This document shows, piece after piece, positions 1-6,663 of a DNA stretch of 6,960 nucleotides. Numbering within the stretch: the first letter of the stretch is position 1; the number at the start of each line of letters is the position of its first letter. The stretch covers positions 1 through 6,960 of the forward strand of contig CANTWQ010000059.1 in assembly GCA_947853365.1 (NCBI GenBank), read 5' to 3'. The notes under the pieces are model-generated. The model did not search any database. It saw nothing but the letters and a program-made list of their open reading frames with translations, and was not told the DNA's origin. The DNA is from an uncultured Bacilli bacterium (lineage in GTDB: Bacteria > Bacillota_I > Bacilli_A > RF39 > UBA660). The position numbers were made by a program, and so were the translations under genes.

Positions 1-806
1 GGTACATTCCGTTCCTTAGCCACCAATTTAATGGCATCTTTCTCACTCATACCATCTTCTAAATACAAATGGACGTGTTCTAAAATCGACAACTGAGAAT
101 AATCCACTTGCTCATGATTTCCATCTACCACCACGACCAACTCACCACGAACACCATTTTGTATTTTTTGTAAAACCGACTCCACATTACCTCTGATTAC
201 TTCTTCATATAATTTTGAAATTTCTCGACAAAGAGCGATCGTACGATTGCCCAAAATATCATGTACCGCCTGTAACATTTCTAAAATACGGTGAGGGGCT
301 TCATAAAAAATGAGAGTATAGGGAAGTGGCTGAAGTCGCTTTAATTCTAATTCGCGTTGGCTTTTTTTAGAAGATAGAAAACCATAAAATAAAAAGGGAG
401 AAGGAGATAATCCAGACATCGTAAGTGCGGGTATCAAAGCAGTCGCTCCGGGAAGACTAACAACAGAGTATCCGTGTTGAATCACCTCTTCTACTATCTT
501 ATAACCAGGATCACTAATAATAGGTGTTCCACGATCCGTTACCAAACCAATATGAAAACCATTCTCTAAATATTTTAAGGCTGTTGATTTCATATGCTCT
601 TCGTTATGATCATGACAACTAATCAACTTTTTATAAGGCAAATGAAAATGTACCAATAAGCCTTCAGTAACACGTGTATCTTCACAAAACAACACATCGA
701 CCATCGCCAATGTTTCCAAAGAGCGCTCGGTCATATCTTTCATATTTCCAATAGGTGTTGGAATCAAATACAATGTTCCTTTATTTTGATGATTATCACT
801 TTCCAT
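1..806 (-). CDS. rsmI: 16S rRNA 2'-O-methyltransferase RsmI, 3' end beyond window
   Basis: RsmI (YraL/YabC family, tetrapyrrole-methylase fold) uses SAM to methylate the 2'-OH of C1402 in the 16S rRNA decoding centre. I translated 268 codons from the ATG at 806; no stop occurs before base 1. The family is usually about 280-290 residues, so only some 15-25 C-terminal residues are missing. Visible motifs: LYLIPTPIGN (12-21), CEDTR (41-45), HDHNE (65-69), the SAM-site loop DRGTPIISDPG (91-101), SLPGATALIPAL (117-128), FYEAPHRI (167-174) and a C-terminal helical segment with SEKDAIKLVAKE (254-265). The loop is normally DAGTPGISDPG; here A to R and G to I changes are seen. The start is supported by AGGAG seven bases upstream, with a second GGAGGA farther up. 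It begins 20 bp after the trmN6 stop. In Bacillus yazA lies between these two genes; it is absent here. Confidence 0.97.
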   Translation of the reverse strand, partial: MESDNHQNKGTLYLIPTPIGNMKDMTERSLETLAMVDVLFCEDTRVTEGLLVHFHLPYKKLISCHDHNEEHMKSTALKYLENGFHIGLVTDRGTPIISDPGYKIVEEVIQHGYSVVSLPGATALIPALTMSGLSPSPFLFYGFLSSKKSQRELELKRLQPLPYTLIFYEAPHRILEMLQAVHDILGNRTIALCREISKLYEEVIRGNVESVLQKIQNGVRGELVVVVDGNHEQVDYSQLSILEHVHLYLEDGMSEKDAIKLVAKERNV

Positions 807-826
807 ATAAATTCTCCTACTCCTCC

Positions 827-1546
827 CTACATAAAAAATTCTTTCACATGTTCCGTATAACTTCCATCCGCCTCATGAATGATCAAAGGGGAAAGTACGG
901 TCATTCCTGTTTTACCATTTTTTACTGCTTCAATCAAGAATAGATTTGCATTTTCACACTTTTTCGGATAGATAAACTGGATTCTTTTCGGTTCTAAATG
1001 ATAATATTGTAACAAAGAAAGAATCTCCATGAAGCGATCCACTCGATGAACCATCGCAAAACTACCATTATTTTTTAAAAGATAACGAACGATGGGCAAC
1101 ATATCTTTTAAGTTCATTCTAATTTCGTGCCGAGCAATCGTCTTATGAATATCCATATTCAAAAATGAAGTATCATGATAAGGAAAATAAGGAGGATTCA
1201 TTGTAATCAAATCAAAGGTATCACTATTATATTTTTCTTTCAAATCCATCATGTCATACTCTAATACTGTAATTTGTTCTTCTAAATGATTCAAAGAAAC
1301 TGATTTACGAGCTAACTGACATACATCCGGTTGAATTTCTACTGCCGTGATATGAGCTTTGGTCTGTAACGATAAAATCAAAGGAATCGGCGCGTTTCCT
1401 GTTCCCAAATCAAGAATGTTCTTCATTCGTGGTAAAACACGAACAAATCTGGCCAGCAATACGGAATCCAGTGAAAAAGAAAACCATTCGGTATTTTGAA
1501 CAATTTTTCGGCCTTGGTATCCCACCAAATCATGAATGACTTCCAT
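827..1546 (-). CDS. trmN6: tRNA1(Val) A37 N6-methyltransferase family protein (TrmN6/YabB)
   Basis: A 239-residue class I SAM methyltransferase of the TrmN6 (YfiC/YabB) family, whose studied member methylates N6 of A37 in tRNA(Val). SAM motif I is DLGTGNAPIP (46-55), an acidic residue ends strand 2 (AVEIQ, 68-72), and the adenine N6-methylase signature NPPYFP is at 117-122. The C-terminal LIIHEADGSYTEH (221-233) is typical of the YabB branch. The frame stays open up to 1597, but I chose the ATG at 1546: GGAGG lies nine bases upstream and the protein then begins at the family's usual point, MEVIHDLVGY. The upstream extension overlaps ricT and adds no recognisable sequence. The chosen start overlaps the ricT stop by 17 bp, so translation is probably coupled. 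In Bacillus yabA lies between these genes; it is missing here. The exact RNA target is inferred from the family. Confidence 0.93.
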   Translation of the reverse strand: MEVIHDLVGYQGRKIVQNTEWFSFSLDSVLLARFVRVLPRMKNILDLGTGNAPIPLILSLQTKAHITAVEIQPDVCQLARKSVSLNHLEEQITVLEYDMMDLKEKYNSDTFDLITMNPPYFPYHDTSFLNMDIHKTIARHEIRMNLKDMLPIVRYLLKNNGSFAMVHRVDRFMEILSLLQYYHLEPKRIQFIYPKKCENANLFLIEAVKNGKTGMTVLSPLIIHEADGSYTEHVKEFFM

Positions 1547-2336
1547 CTGGCAAATCCTCCATACCATATACTGATGTATGTTTATCTTTAAATTCAACCG
1601 TAACTTTTTTCTCGAAAACCTGTAATGAAATAACTTTTCCCATACCTTCGGGAGTAGGAATCAAGGTTCCAATCGCGGGCAAGTCCTTTTTTAATTCTGA
1701 ATAAAGGGCATCCTCATAATTCAAACAACAAAGAAGCCTTCCACAGACACCATTGATTTTAGAGGGATTCAAAGAAATAAATTGATTTTTAGCCATGTTA
1801 ATTGACACACTATTAAATTCTGTTAAAAAGCTACTACAACATAAGAATCGACCACAAGGCCCCAATCCCCCAATTTCTTTGGCCTTATCACGAACTCCTA
1901 TCTGTCGTAATTCGATTCTTGTATGATAAATTTTAGCAAGGTTTCGTGCAAGTTCTCTAAAATCAACTCTATCTTCAGCCGTAAACTGAAAAATCAATTG
2001 CTTTCGATCAAAAGTAAATGACGCCTCTAAAAGATGCATATCTAATTTTAATTTATTGGCAAATTTACGAGCATCAGCAAGGGCCTTTTTACTATCTTGT
2101 TGATTTTTCTTATACTGCTTTTCATCAGCTTTCGTAGCCAAGCGAATAACAGGTTTAAAAGTAAGAGCAGTGTCTTTTTCATCAAGATAACAACAAGGAT
2201 ATACTACTTTGGCATATTGTAATCCTTTTTCCGTTTGGACGATGATTGCATCCCCTATCTCAAAATCCATATCCTGTGCCAAAAAATAATAAACGTGTCC
2301 AGATGGCTTAAAATTAGCTCCAACAACTTTAATCAT
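1530..2336 (-). CDS. ricT: PSP1-domain protein RicT (YaaT), Fe-S regulator of RNA maturation
   Basis: RicT is the PSP1-family subunit of the Firmicutes RicAFT (Y-) complex, which binds [4Fe-4S] clusters and promotes RNase Y-dependent mRNA processing in the cytoplasm. The protein has 268 residues; the Bacillus protein is similar in size. From the chosen ATG, the conserved cysteine clusters are GPCGRFLCC (C161, C166, C167) and GVCGRLLCC (C198, C203, C204), separated by about 30 residues. The N-terminal PSP1 part (about 1-90) includes IGDAIIVQTEKGLQYAKVV (27-45), and KFANKLKLDMHLLEASFTFD (91-110) leads into the core. I chose the ATG at 2336 because GGAGG sits five bases upstream; a GTG at 2348 is possible but would place the start inside that Shine-Dalgarno element. 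The start overlaps the holB stop by 8 bp (ATGATTAA). The partners RicA and RicF are not in the window, so complex formation is inferred. Confidence 0.95.
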   Translation of the reverse strand: MIKVVGANFKPSGHVYYFLAQDMDFEIGDAIIVQTEKGLQYAKVVYPCCYLDEKDTALTFKPVIRLATKADEKQYKKNQQDSKKALADARKFANKLKLDMHLLEASFTFDRKQLIFQFTAEDRVDFRELARNLAKIYHTRIELRQIGVRDKAKEIGGLGPCGRFLCCSSFLTEFNSVSINMAKNQFISLNPSKINGVCGRLLCCLNYEDALYSELKKDLPAIGTLIPTPEGMGKVISLQVFEKKVTVEFKDKHTSVYGMEDLPDGSHS

Positions 2337-3222
2337 ACACACCTCCACACAAACGAATAACCAAATAGTCTAATAAAAGATTTTGATTCGCATTCACTTT
2401 CAAACGATCCATTGCTTGTAAAACTATTTTCATTTTTCGACCTAGTTCTATGGTATCGTTATTTTTGAACAATTCCCGCACCTGCCTTTCATAAGTTTGA
2501 AAAATAGGAGGGAGAACTTGTCCCAAATGATTTTCGAACAAGGCTTCATAAACATGAAAAATCAATGATAAAACTTGATTCCAGTCATCTCGACTCTTTA
2601 CATTAGAAAAAATAGAATTGTAATATGCAATGGTATCTATTTTTTTCGTATCAATGAAATAGCAAAAGTCCATAACCCCATCCATCCAAGACTCCATGCC
2701 ATCAAAAACAGTCGTTTCATGATTTTCTAAAGAATAAATTTGACATCTTGACAAAATGGTAGGAAGCATTTGATAACGATTATGCGCCACCAAAATGGCA
2801 ATAATATCATCTTCTGGTTCTTCCAAAAATTTCAAAATAGAGTTGGCCGCCGATCGATTGAGCTTGTCCGCTTGAAAAATAACATAAATACGTGGCAGAT
2901 GATGCAAAGATTTGGTTTGAAAAGCAATTTGCAATGATAGCAATTGTTCTTTTTTGATCCATTGACCATCGGGTTCAATCATTTTTACATCATCATAAAC
3001 CCCTTCATCAATTAAGTGAAAAATCGAATCAAGTGTCACATCATTATTTTGAGGATCCATTTTTTGGGAAATAATATATTTAACAAAAGAAAAAATAAGA
3101 TCTTTTGTTTTTAGGTATCCATTATCTTCAATAAAATAAGCATGAGATATTCTTCCACTCGAAATGGCCGTGGTTATCACACGGTAAAAGTTTTCTTGTT
3201 CTTGTTTAAAATTTTCTAGCAT
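2329..3222 (-). CDS. holB: DNA polymerase III delta' subunit (clamp loader)
   Basis: Delta' is the stator subunit of the DnaX clamp loader that places the sliding clamp on primed DNA. The 297-residue protein has AAA+ landmarks: SHAYF (26-30) before the nucleotide site, ADKLNRSAANSILKFLEEPE (118-137) matching the usual ADKMTxxAANSLLKFLEEP, and the SRC arginine-finger motif at 158-160. The P-loop is not usable: where GxxGxGKT is expected the protein reads IEDNGYLKTKD (31-41), so it should not bind ATP normally. The zinc cysteines seen in E. coli delta' are also absent. The C-terminal collar domain (about 200-297) is present but weakly conserved. I chose the ATG at 3222 (GAGGTGG about five bases upstream) over a GTG at 3231. 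It lies 10 bp after the bofA-like stop and overlaps ricT by 8 bp. The larger clamp-loader gene dnaX is in the same run. Confidence 0.93.
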   Translation of the reverse strand: MLENFKQEQENFYRVITTAISSGRISHAYFIEDNGYLKTKDLIFSFVKYIISQKMDPQNNDVTLDSIFHLIDEGVYDDVKMIEPDGQWIKKEQLLSLQIAFQTKSLHHLPRIYVIFQADKLNRSAANSILKFLEEPEDDIIAILVAHNRYQMLPTILSRCQIYSLENHETTVFDGMESWMDGVMDFCYFIDTKKIDTIAYYNSIFSNVKSRDDWNQVLSLIFHVYEALFENHLGQVLPPIFQTYERQVRELFKNNDTIELGRKMKIVLQAMDRLKVNANQNLLLDYLVIRLCGGVYD

Positions 3223-3232
3223 AAATACCACC

Positions 3233-3421
3233 TCAAAACAGAAAAACCAATAACATTACTAGGGCAAACAACGCTGGTAACCCTAAAAATCCAACCAATA
3301 AAATTGTAATAATATTCAATGGAATCACAAGATTAAAAGACACAGCCAAAAGGTTATATCCATATAGAATAAAAGCGCCAAAAATAATTTTCTTGATTAT
3401 GGTATAAATTTTTTTTAACAT
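3233..3421 (-). CDS. BofA-like small membrane protein (62 aa)
   Basis: A 62-residue, almost wholly hydrophobic protein with a short basic start (MLKKIYTIIKK) and two predicted membrane segments, about 12-33 and 37-62. The second half, VIPLNIITILLVGFLGLPAL (32-51), resembles the end of Bacillus BofA: an N-T pair, then LG(I/L)PG and ALV. BofA is a membrane protein of about 87 residues that inhibits SpoIVFB cleavage of pro-sigma-K during sporulation. This protein is shorter and appears to lack the first BofA membrane segment. Its position after recR matches bofA in Bacillus (recR-yaaL-bofA), which strengthens the family call. Function in this organism is unknown; relatives may exist outside sporulation. 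The ATG at 3421 has GAGGGG five bases upstream, and that site lies in a hairpin (3427-3450). The gene ends in TGA, which shows UGA is a stop here. Confidence 0.75.
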   Translation of the reverse strand: MLKKIYTIIKKIIFGAFILYGYNLLAVSFNLVIPLNIITILLVGFLGLPALFALVMLLVFLF

Positions 3422-3426
3422 AGAAT

Positions 3427-3450
3427 CCCCTCATTTTACCATATGAGAGG
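3427..3450 (-). promoter_or_regulatory. hairpin covering the ribosome binding site of the BofA-like gene
   Basis: In the minus-strand transcript CCUCUCAU, an 8-base loop and AUGAGGGG form an 8-bp stem with one G-U pair. The 3' arm contains the GAGGGG ribosome site located five bases before the start codon of the BofA-like gene. No U-run follows, so it does not look like an intrinsic terminator. It sits in the 38-bp recR-bofA gap, the largest inside the dnaX-rsmI run. Lowered translation of the small membrane protein, opened by ribosomes leaving recR, is an inference. Confidence 0.4.
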
Positions 3451-3459
3451 TCATTGATT

Positions 3460-4056
3460 TTATTCTATATTTTTACGATCATTTAAAGCTCTTTCCAACG
3501 TCATGGCATCCATATATTCCATATCTGCCCCCATCGGAACACCTGATGCTATTTTTGATATCGTTAGATTCAATCCCTCCAAAATTTTCTTAATATATAA
3601 AGATGTTGTCTCCCCTTCAATACTAGGTTTTACAGCCAATATAATTTCTTTGAAATCTCCTTTTTTAATGCGCTCGACTAGTTTATCAATCCCAATATCT
3701 TCCGGATTGATTCCGTCAATTAGCGAAATAAGGCCATCTAATACATGATATAAACCATGATAGATTCCTAAGCGTTCAAATAGAAAAACATTTTTAGAAT
3801 CTTCCACCACACAAAGAGAAGATGTATCACGAAGTCGGTCAGAACAAATATTACAAACATCCTGATCTGTTATATGGTTACAAATAGGACAACGATGAAT
3901 CTTATCATGGGCCGTCTTGATACTTTCAACAAAAAAGTTTAATTTTTCTTCTGGTAAATCGAGCAAAGAAAAAGCAAGACGTTCAGCCGTTTTTTCCCCA
4001 ATTCCTGGGAGATATTTAAATCCTTCTATTAAATCACGAAGACTATCCGGATACAT
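3460..4056 (-). CDS. recR: recombination mediator RecR
   Basis: RecR works with RecO (and RecF) to load RecA on single-stranded DNA gaps. The protein has 198 residues, the standard length. Domains in order: helix-hairpin-helix with LPGIGEKTAERLAF (16-29); a C4 zinc finger with C56, C59, C68 and C71; a Toprim domain from about 80 (CVVEDSKNVFLFERLG) through AVKPSIEGETTSLYI (141-155); and the C-terminal GVPMGADMEYMDAMTLERAL (172-191). Two changes from the common pattern are visible: NPTVEGE is replaced by KPSIEGE, and GGD by GAD. The acidic Toprim residue in EGE is kept, so the protein is probably functional. The start ATG is preceded by AGGGGG that overlaps the ebfC stop codon (gap of 8 bp), so translation is likely coupled to ebfC. 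The ebfC-recR pairing is widespread in bacteria. Confidence 0.97.
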   Translation of the reverse strand: MYPDSLRDLIEGFKYLPGIGEKTAERLAFSLLDLPEEKLNFFVESIKTAHDKIHRCPICNHITDQDVCNICSDRLRDTSSLCVVEDSKNVFLFERLGIYHGLYHVLDGLISLIDGINPEDIGIDKLVERIKKGDFKEIILAVKPSIEGETTSLYIKKILEGLNLTISKIASGVPMGADMEYMDAMTLERALNDRKNIE

Positions 4057-4064
4057 AATACCCC

Positions 4065-4361
4065 CTAAAACATTCCCGGAACATGAGCAAATTTACCCAT
4101 TTTTTCTTCGGTCATTTGATCTACTTTCCGGAATGCATCATTTACTGCTACCACTAAAACATCTTCCAACATTTCCAAATCTTCCTTCGCAAAAGAAAAT
4201 GATGGATCAATTACAACTTTTAATAATTCTTTTTTTCCATTCACTGTAACGGTAACAAAAGAACTTTTCCCTTCAAAAATAGTGCTATCAATCTCTTCCT
4301 TTGCTTTCAACATATCTTTCTGGATACTTTGTGCTTGTTTCATTAACGCTTGAATATTCAT
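4065..4361 (-). CDS. ebfC: nucleoid-associated protein, YbaB/EbfC family (YaaK)
   Basis: A 98-residue member of the YbaB/EbfC family, small dimeric DNA-binding proteins that coat the nucleoid or act as local regulators. The N-terminal helix begins MNIQALMKQAQSIQKDMLKA (1-20), the usual start of the family. The central sheet holds VTVTVNGKKELLKVVIDPS (36-54), matching the G.g.v.v.vnG...v..v.id pattern. A second helix (about 60-90) ends in the conserved VPGMF, where the family commonly has iPGlf. The gene sits between dnaX and recR, the classic dnaX-ebfC-recR arrangement. AGAAGG lies six bases upstream of the ATG, and the gap to the dnaX stop is 20 bp. The exact biological role of the family is still loosely defined. 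Confidence 0.95.
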   Translation of the reverse strand: MNIQALMKQAQSIQKDMLKAKEEIDSTIFEGKSSFVTVTVNGKKELLKVVIDPSFSFAKEDLEMLEDVLVVAVNDAFRKVDQMTEEKMGKFAHVPGMF

Positions 4362-4381
4362 TATATACCTTCTTTCTTCCT

Positions 4382-6124
4382 TTAATTTTCTATCTTTACA
4401 ATATCAGATCCAAATAGAGAAATCGCATTTTGAACAATATCATGAGAAACATCCATTTCTTCTTGAGATGAAATTTCTTCTTGTTCTGACTTTTCTTCTA
4501 CAGGAGAGACCTCCTCCTGATACTGATAAACATAATTTTGCCGTCGATGCTCCATAAACATTTGTTTCTCTTGTTCCCATTGTTCTTTGGTCAATAATAC
4601 AATTTTATATTCGTGATCAAAAATATGTTTCAACACCATTTCTATTTGTTCTAACATATCATTTCCACGAGAAATCATAGATGGATAATCAAAAACCAAA
4701 ATCAAATTTCGATCACTAGCCGCAGCTATGGTAGCATCTACCAAAAAGCAAGCAATTGCTCCAATGTTTCGATCCAATGTGTAATCCATAATTTTAGACC
4801 ATTTTTTTCTAAGCTCTATAAGATAACTTTTTTGGGCACGAGCAAATGTATTTTCTATTCTTCTTCGTAATCGTGTTTGAAATTGCTTCTCATCAAGTTT
4901 TGGTTTTATCACCGAAAAAGCATTTTCCTTCTCTTTAGAATTAGAAAGATCATCTACTTTTTGAGCATTAGAAGAAGAGATCGAAAGGCCTTCGGAAGAT
5001 ACAACATCTTTCTCTTTACCTTCAGGATGAGAGAAAGCCATCTTCTTTGATTCTGGTCTCAAAGCAACTTCTTCATGATGATCTAGAGGAGCAGACTGTC
5101 CAACGAAATTTAGAAGTGTAATTTCAAATATCGTTTTCTGATAAGAACAATTCTTCAACTCATTCAAAAGATCATTCATAGCCATAGCAAAGCGATCAAT
5201 AAATAACGGATCATACTGATTGTTCTTGTTAACATAAATATCTACCAATTGATCACGCAATTGTAACAAAATTTCTTCAGCAAAACAAATCAAATCCTTA
5301 CCATTTTGATAATAAAAGTTTAATTTTTCCAACAAATAAGGAATATCTTTATCCACTACATGCTGTATAAAATCAGTAATATCTTGTTTTGATACAATAC
5401 CGTTAATTTCTTCTAAATCTTTCGTCGTGATTTTAGAAGAAGTGTAAGAAACAAGTTTATCCAGCATTCCAAGAGCATCTCTCATCCCACCATCACTTCT
5501 ATCACAAATTGCCTCTAAAACCCCTTCCTCTACTTCAATATGTTCCAAGGAAATAATCTCGCGAAGTCGACATAACATATCTTTTGGCGCAATCCGGCGA
5601 AATGAAAAACATTGACACCTTGAAATAATAGTAACAGGAACCTTATGCAAATCAGTGGTTGCTAAAATAAAAATAATATGTGACGGTGGTTCTTCTAAAG
5701 TTTTTAGCAACGCATTAAATGCCCCAATAGACAACATATGGACTTCATCAATAATATAAACTTTATATTTCAATTTTGCGGGAACCAATGTAATTTTACT
5801 TCGCAATTCACGAATTTCATCTACTCCATTGTTTGAAGCCGCATCAATTTCAATAATATCAGCGCATTCTCTAGAATTCGCTTCGATACAATTTTCACAT
5901 GTTTGGCAAGGATTTCCATTGTTCGGTTGCAAACAATTGACAGCTTTGGCAAGAATTTTAGCAATAGATGTCTTCCCTGTGCCCCGCGGTCCGGAAAAAA
6001 GATACGCATGCGATATCTTACCTGTTTTCAAAGAGTTTTGTAGAGTCTTCTTTACTACATCTTGCCCAACAATACCATCAAAATCAACGGGTCGATATTT
6101 TCGATATAATGCTTGATAAGACAT
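4382..6124 (-). CDS. dnaX: DNA polymerase III subunit tau (DnaX), possible gamma by frameshift
   Basis: DnaX is the ATPase motor of the clamp loader and couples the polymerase to the helicase. The protein has 580 residues. AAA+ core: Walker A GPRGTGKT (45-52), zinc cysteines C64, C73, C76 and C79, Walker B DEVH (126-129), SRC arginine finger (168-170) and sensor 2 GGMRDAL (212-218). The collar (domain III) ends near 343, followed by a Ser/Lys/Glu-rich linker (344-410). The tau-specific C-terminal domain begins near 410, with LRKKWSKIMDYTL (438-450) as its typical start. An acidic stretch then leads to a conserved-looking tail, AISLFGSDIVKIEN. I chose the ATG at 6124 (GGAGG eight bases upstream); a TTG directly before it is also in frame. 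An A7 slippery heptamer at codons 439-441 may give a shorter gamma form. An extended -10 promoter lies just upstream, and ebfC follows after 20 bp. Confidence 0.98.
   Translation of the reverse strand: MSYQALYRKYRPVDFDGIVGQDVVKKTLQNSLKTGKISHAYLFSGPRGTGKTSIAKILAKAVNCLQPNNGNPCQTCENCIEANSRECADIIEIDAASNNGVDEIRELRSKITLVPAKLKYKVYIIDEVHMLSIGAFNALLKTLEEPPSHIIFILATTDLHKVPVTIISRCQCFSFRRIAPKDMLCRLREIISLEHIEVEEGVLEAICDRSDGGMRDALGMLDKLVSYTSSKITTKDLEEINGIVSKQDITDFIQHVVDKDIPYLLEKLNFYYQNGKDLICFAEEILLQLRDQLVDIYVNKNNQYDPLFIDRFAMAMNDLLNELKNCSYQKTIFEITLLNFVGQSAPLDHHEEVALRPESKKMAFSHPEGKEKDVVSSEGLSISSSNAQKVDDLSNSKEKENAFSVIKPKLDEKQFQTRLRRRIENTFARAQKSYLIELRKKWSKIMDYTLDRNIGAIACFLVDATIAAASDRNLILVFDYPSMISRGNDMLEQIEMVLKHIFDHEYKIVLLTKEQWEQEKQMFMEHRRQNYVYQYQEEVSPVEEKSEQEEISSQEEMDVSHDIVQNAISLFGSDIVKIEN
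4794..4808 (-). promoter_or_regulatory. candidate -1 ribosomal frameshift site in dnaX (tau/gamma)
   Basis: On the coding strand the frame reads AGA AAA AAA TGG, so a phased A AAA AAA heptamer (4802-4808) spans the end of codon 439 and codons 440-441. A -1 slip would add Met and Val and then stop at TAA (4794-4796), giving a 443-residue protein. This is close to the E. coli case, where A AAA AAG near codon 430 is followed by a -1 stop. The cut removes nearly all of the tau-specific C-terminal domain. No clear upstream Shine-Dalgarno stimulator or adjacent stem-loop was found. Transcriptional slippage on A7 is an alternative route to the same product. Confidence 0.45.
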
Positions 6125-6150
6125 CAAATCACCCTCCTGTAAACAATATT

Positions 6151-6179
6151 ATTATAACATAGAATAAAAAAAATAAGAA
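6151..6179 (-). promoter_or_regulatory. extended -10 promoter for dnaX
   Basis: On the minus strand TGTTATAAT gives a perfect -10 (TATAAT, 6156-6151) with an extended TG element. The best -35 at 17-bp spacing is TTCTTA (6179-6174), only 3 of 6 to consensus. Initiation would fall near 6144, leaving a short leader with the GGAGGG ribosome site of dnaX. It lies in the 58-bp tadA-dnaX gap, so dnaX and the genes after it may be transcribed both from here and from the SRP RNA-tadA promoter. Confidence 0.5.
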
Positions 6180-6182
6180 TTG

Positions 6183-6632
6183 TTATCTACGGTTTTTAAA
6201 AAAAAGAGAAAGTATCTCAGAACACTCGTTTGCCAACACTCCTGAAGTCACTGAAACAGGGCGATTTGCATTCGCTGTTTTAAAAATTTTATCCACAATC
6301 GCATGATTTTCGACATTATTAGAATCTGTTCCATATATTACACGGTAAAGACGTGCTTGTTGGATAGCGCTAGCACACATAGGACATGGTTCTAACGTAA
6401 CATATAACTCACAATCTTCTAAGCGCCAATTTCTCCGGAATTTTGAAGCTTCTGCAATCGCCAACAATTCCGCATGTTTCAAAACACTTTTTTGAGATTC
6501 TTTTTGATTGTGTGCACGCGCAATGATAGTATCATGACAGACAATAACCGCCCCGACCGGAACTTCTCCTAAAGCAAACGCTTTTTTGGATTCCTCTAAT
6601 GCTATTTTCATATATTTTTCATCATTTTTCAT
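6183..6632 (-). CDS. tadA: tRNA-specific adenosine deaminase TadA
   Basis: TadA deaminates A34 to inosine in the tRNA(Arg) ACG anticodon. The protein has 149 residues. Zinc and catalytic residues of the cytidine-deaminase fold are all present: H53 and E55 in LKHAELLAIAE (51-61), and C83 and C86 in EPCPMCASAI (81-90). VPVGAVIV (24-31) and the WRLEDCELYVTLE segment (69-81) are typical. The loop after VIYGTD (98-103) reads SNNVENHAI where relatives usually have a PKAGA-like sequence; the substrate is therefore called from the rest of the fold. The reading frame stays open to 6719, but that extension runs through the SRP RNA, so I chose the ATG at 6632, which has GGAG five bases upstream and begins at the family's usual place. 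The ribosome site directly follows the U-run of the SRP RNA terminator. Confidence 0.95.
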   Translation of the reverse strand: MKNDEKYMKIALEESKKAFALGEVPVGAVIVCHDTIIARAHNQKESQKSVLKHAELLAIAEASKFRRNWRLEDCELYVTLEPCPMCASAIQQARLYRVIYGTDSNNVENHAIVDKIFKTANANRPVSVTSGVLANECSEILSLFFKNRR

Positions 6633-6641
6633 AAATTCTCC

Positions 6642-6663
6642 AAAAAAAAGATGCACATGAAGG
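6642..6663 (-). terminator. 3' arm and U-run of the SRP RNA, terminator-like
   Basis: The 3' arm of the SRP RNA terminal helix (6663-6650) is followed directly by eight U (6649-6642). The helix is closed by the whole SRP RNA body, so it is a long-range version of an intrinsic terminator. The tadA ribosome site GGAG starts at the very next base, so tadA must rely on read-through, processing of a longer transcript, or an unseen start. Confidence 0.6.

Noticed and set aside
755..943. Plus-strand open frame across the rsmI-trmN6 junction
   Set aside because: It overlaps two well-supported minus-strand genes and shows no family motif or ribosome site; it is a shadow.
3422..3459. Intrinsic terminator between recR and the BofA-like gene
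   Set aside because: The hairpin is real, but no U-run follows it; the next bases are the leader and start codon of the following gene.
4073..4081. TTCCCGGAA, similar to a Noc site
   Set aside because: It has only 9 bp of odd-centred symmetry and encodes the conserved VPGMF end of EbfC, so codon constraint explains it.
3503..4249. Plus-strand open frames opposite recR and ebfC
   Set aside because: They are shadows of conserved genes in other frames and lack any supporting signal.
4828..4834. Second A-run in dnaX (CAA AAA AGT) as a slippery site
   Set aside because: The run of six A is not in X XXY YYZ phase; re-pairing of the CAA tRNA after a -1 slip would be poor.
5829..6116. Plus-strand open frame opposite the dnaX ATPase domain
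   Set aside because: It is antisense to highly conserved codons of dnaX, and the protein sequence has no recognisable feature.
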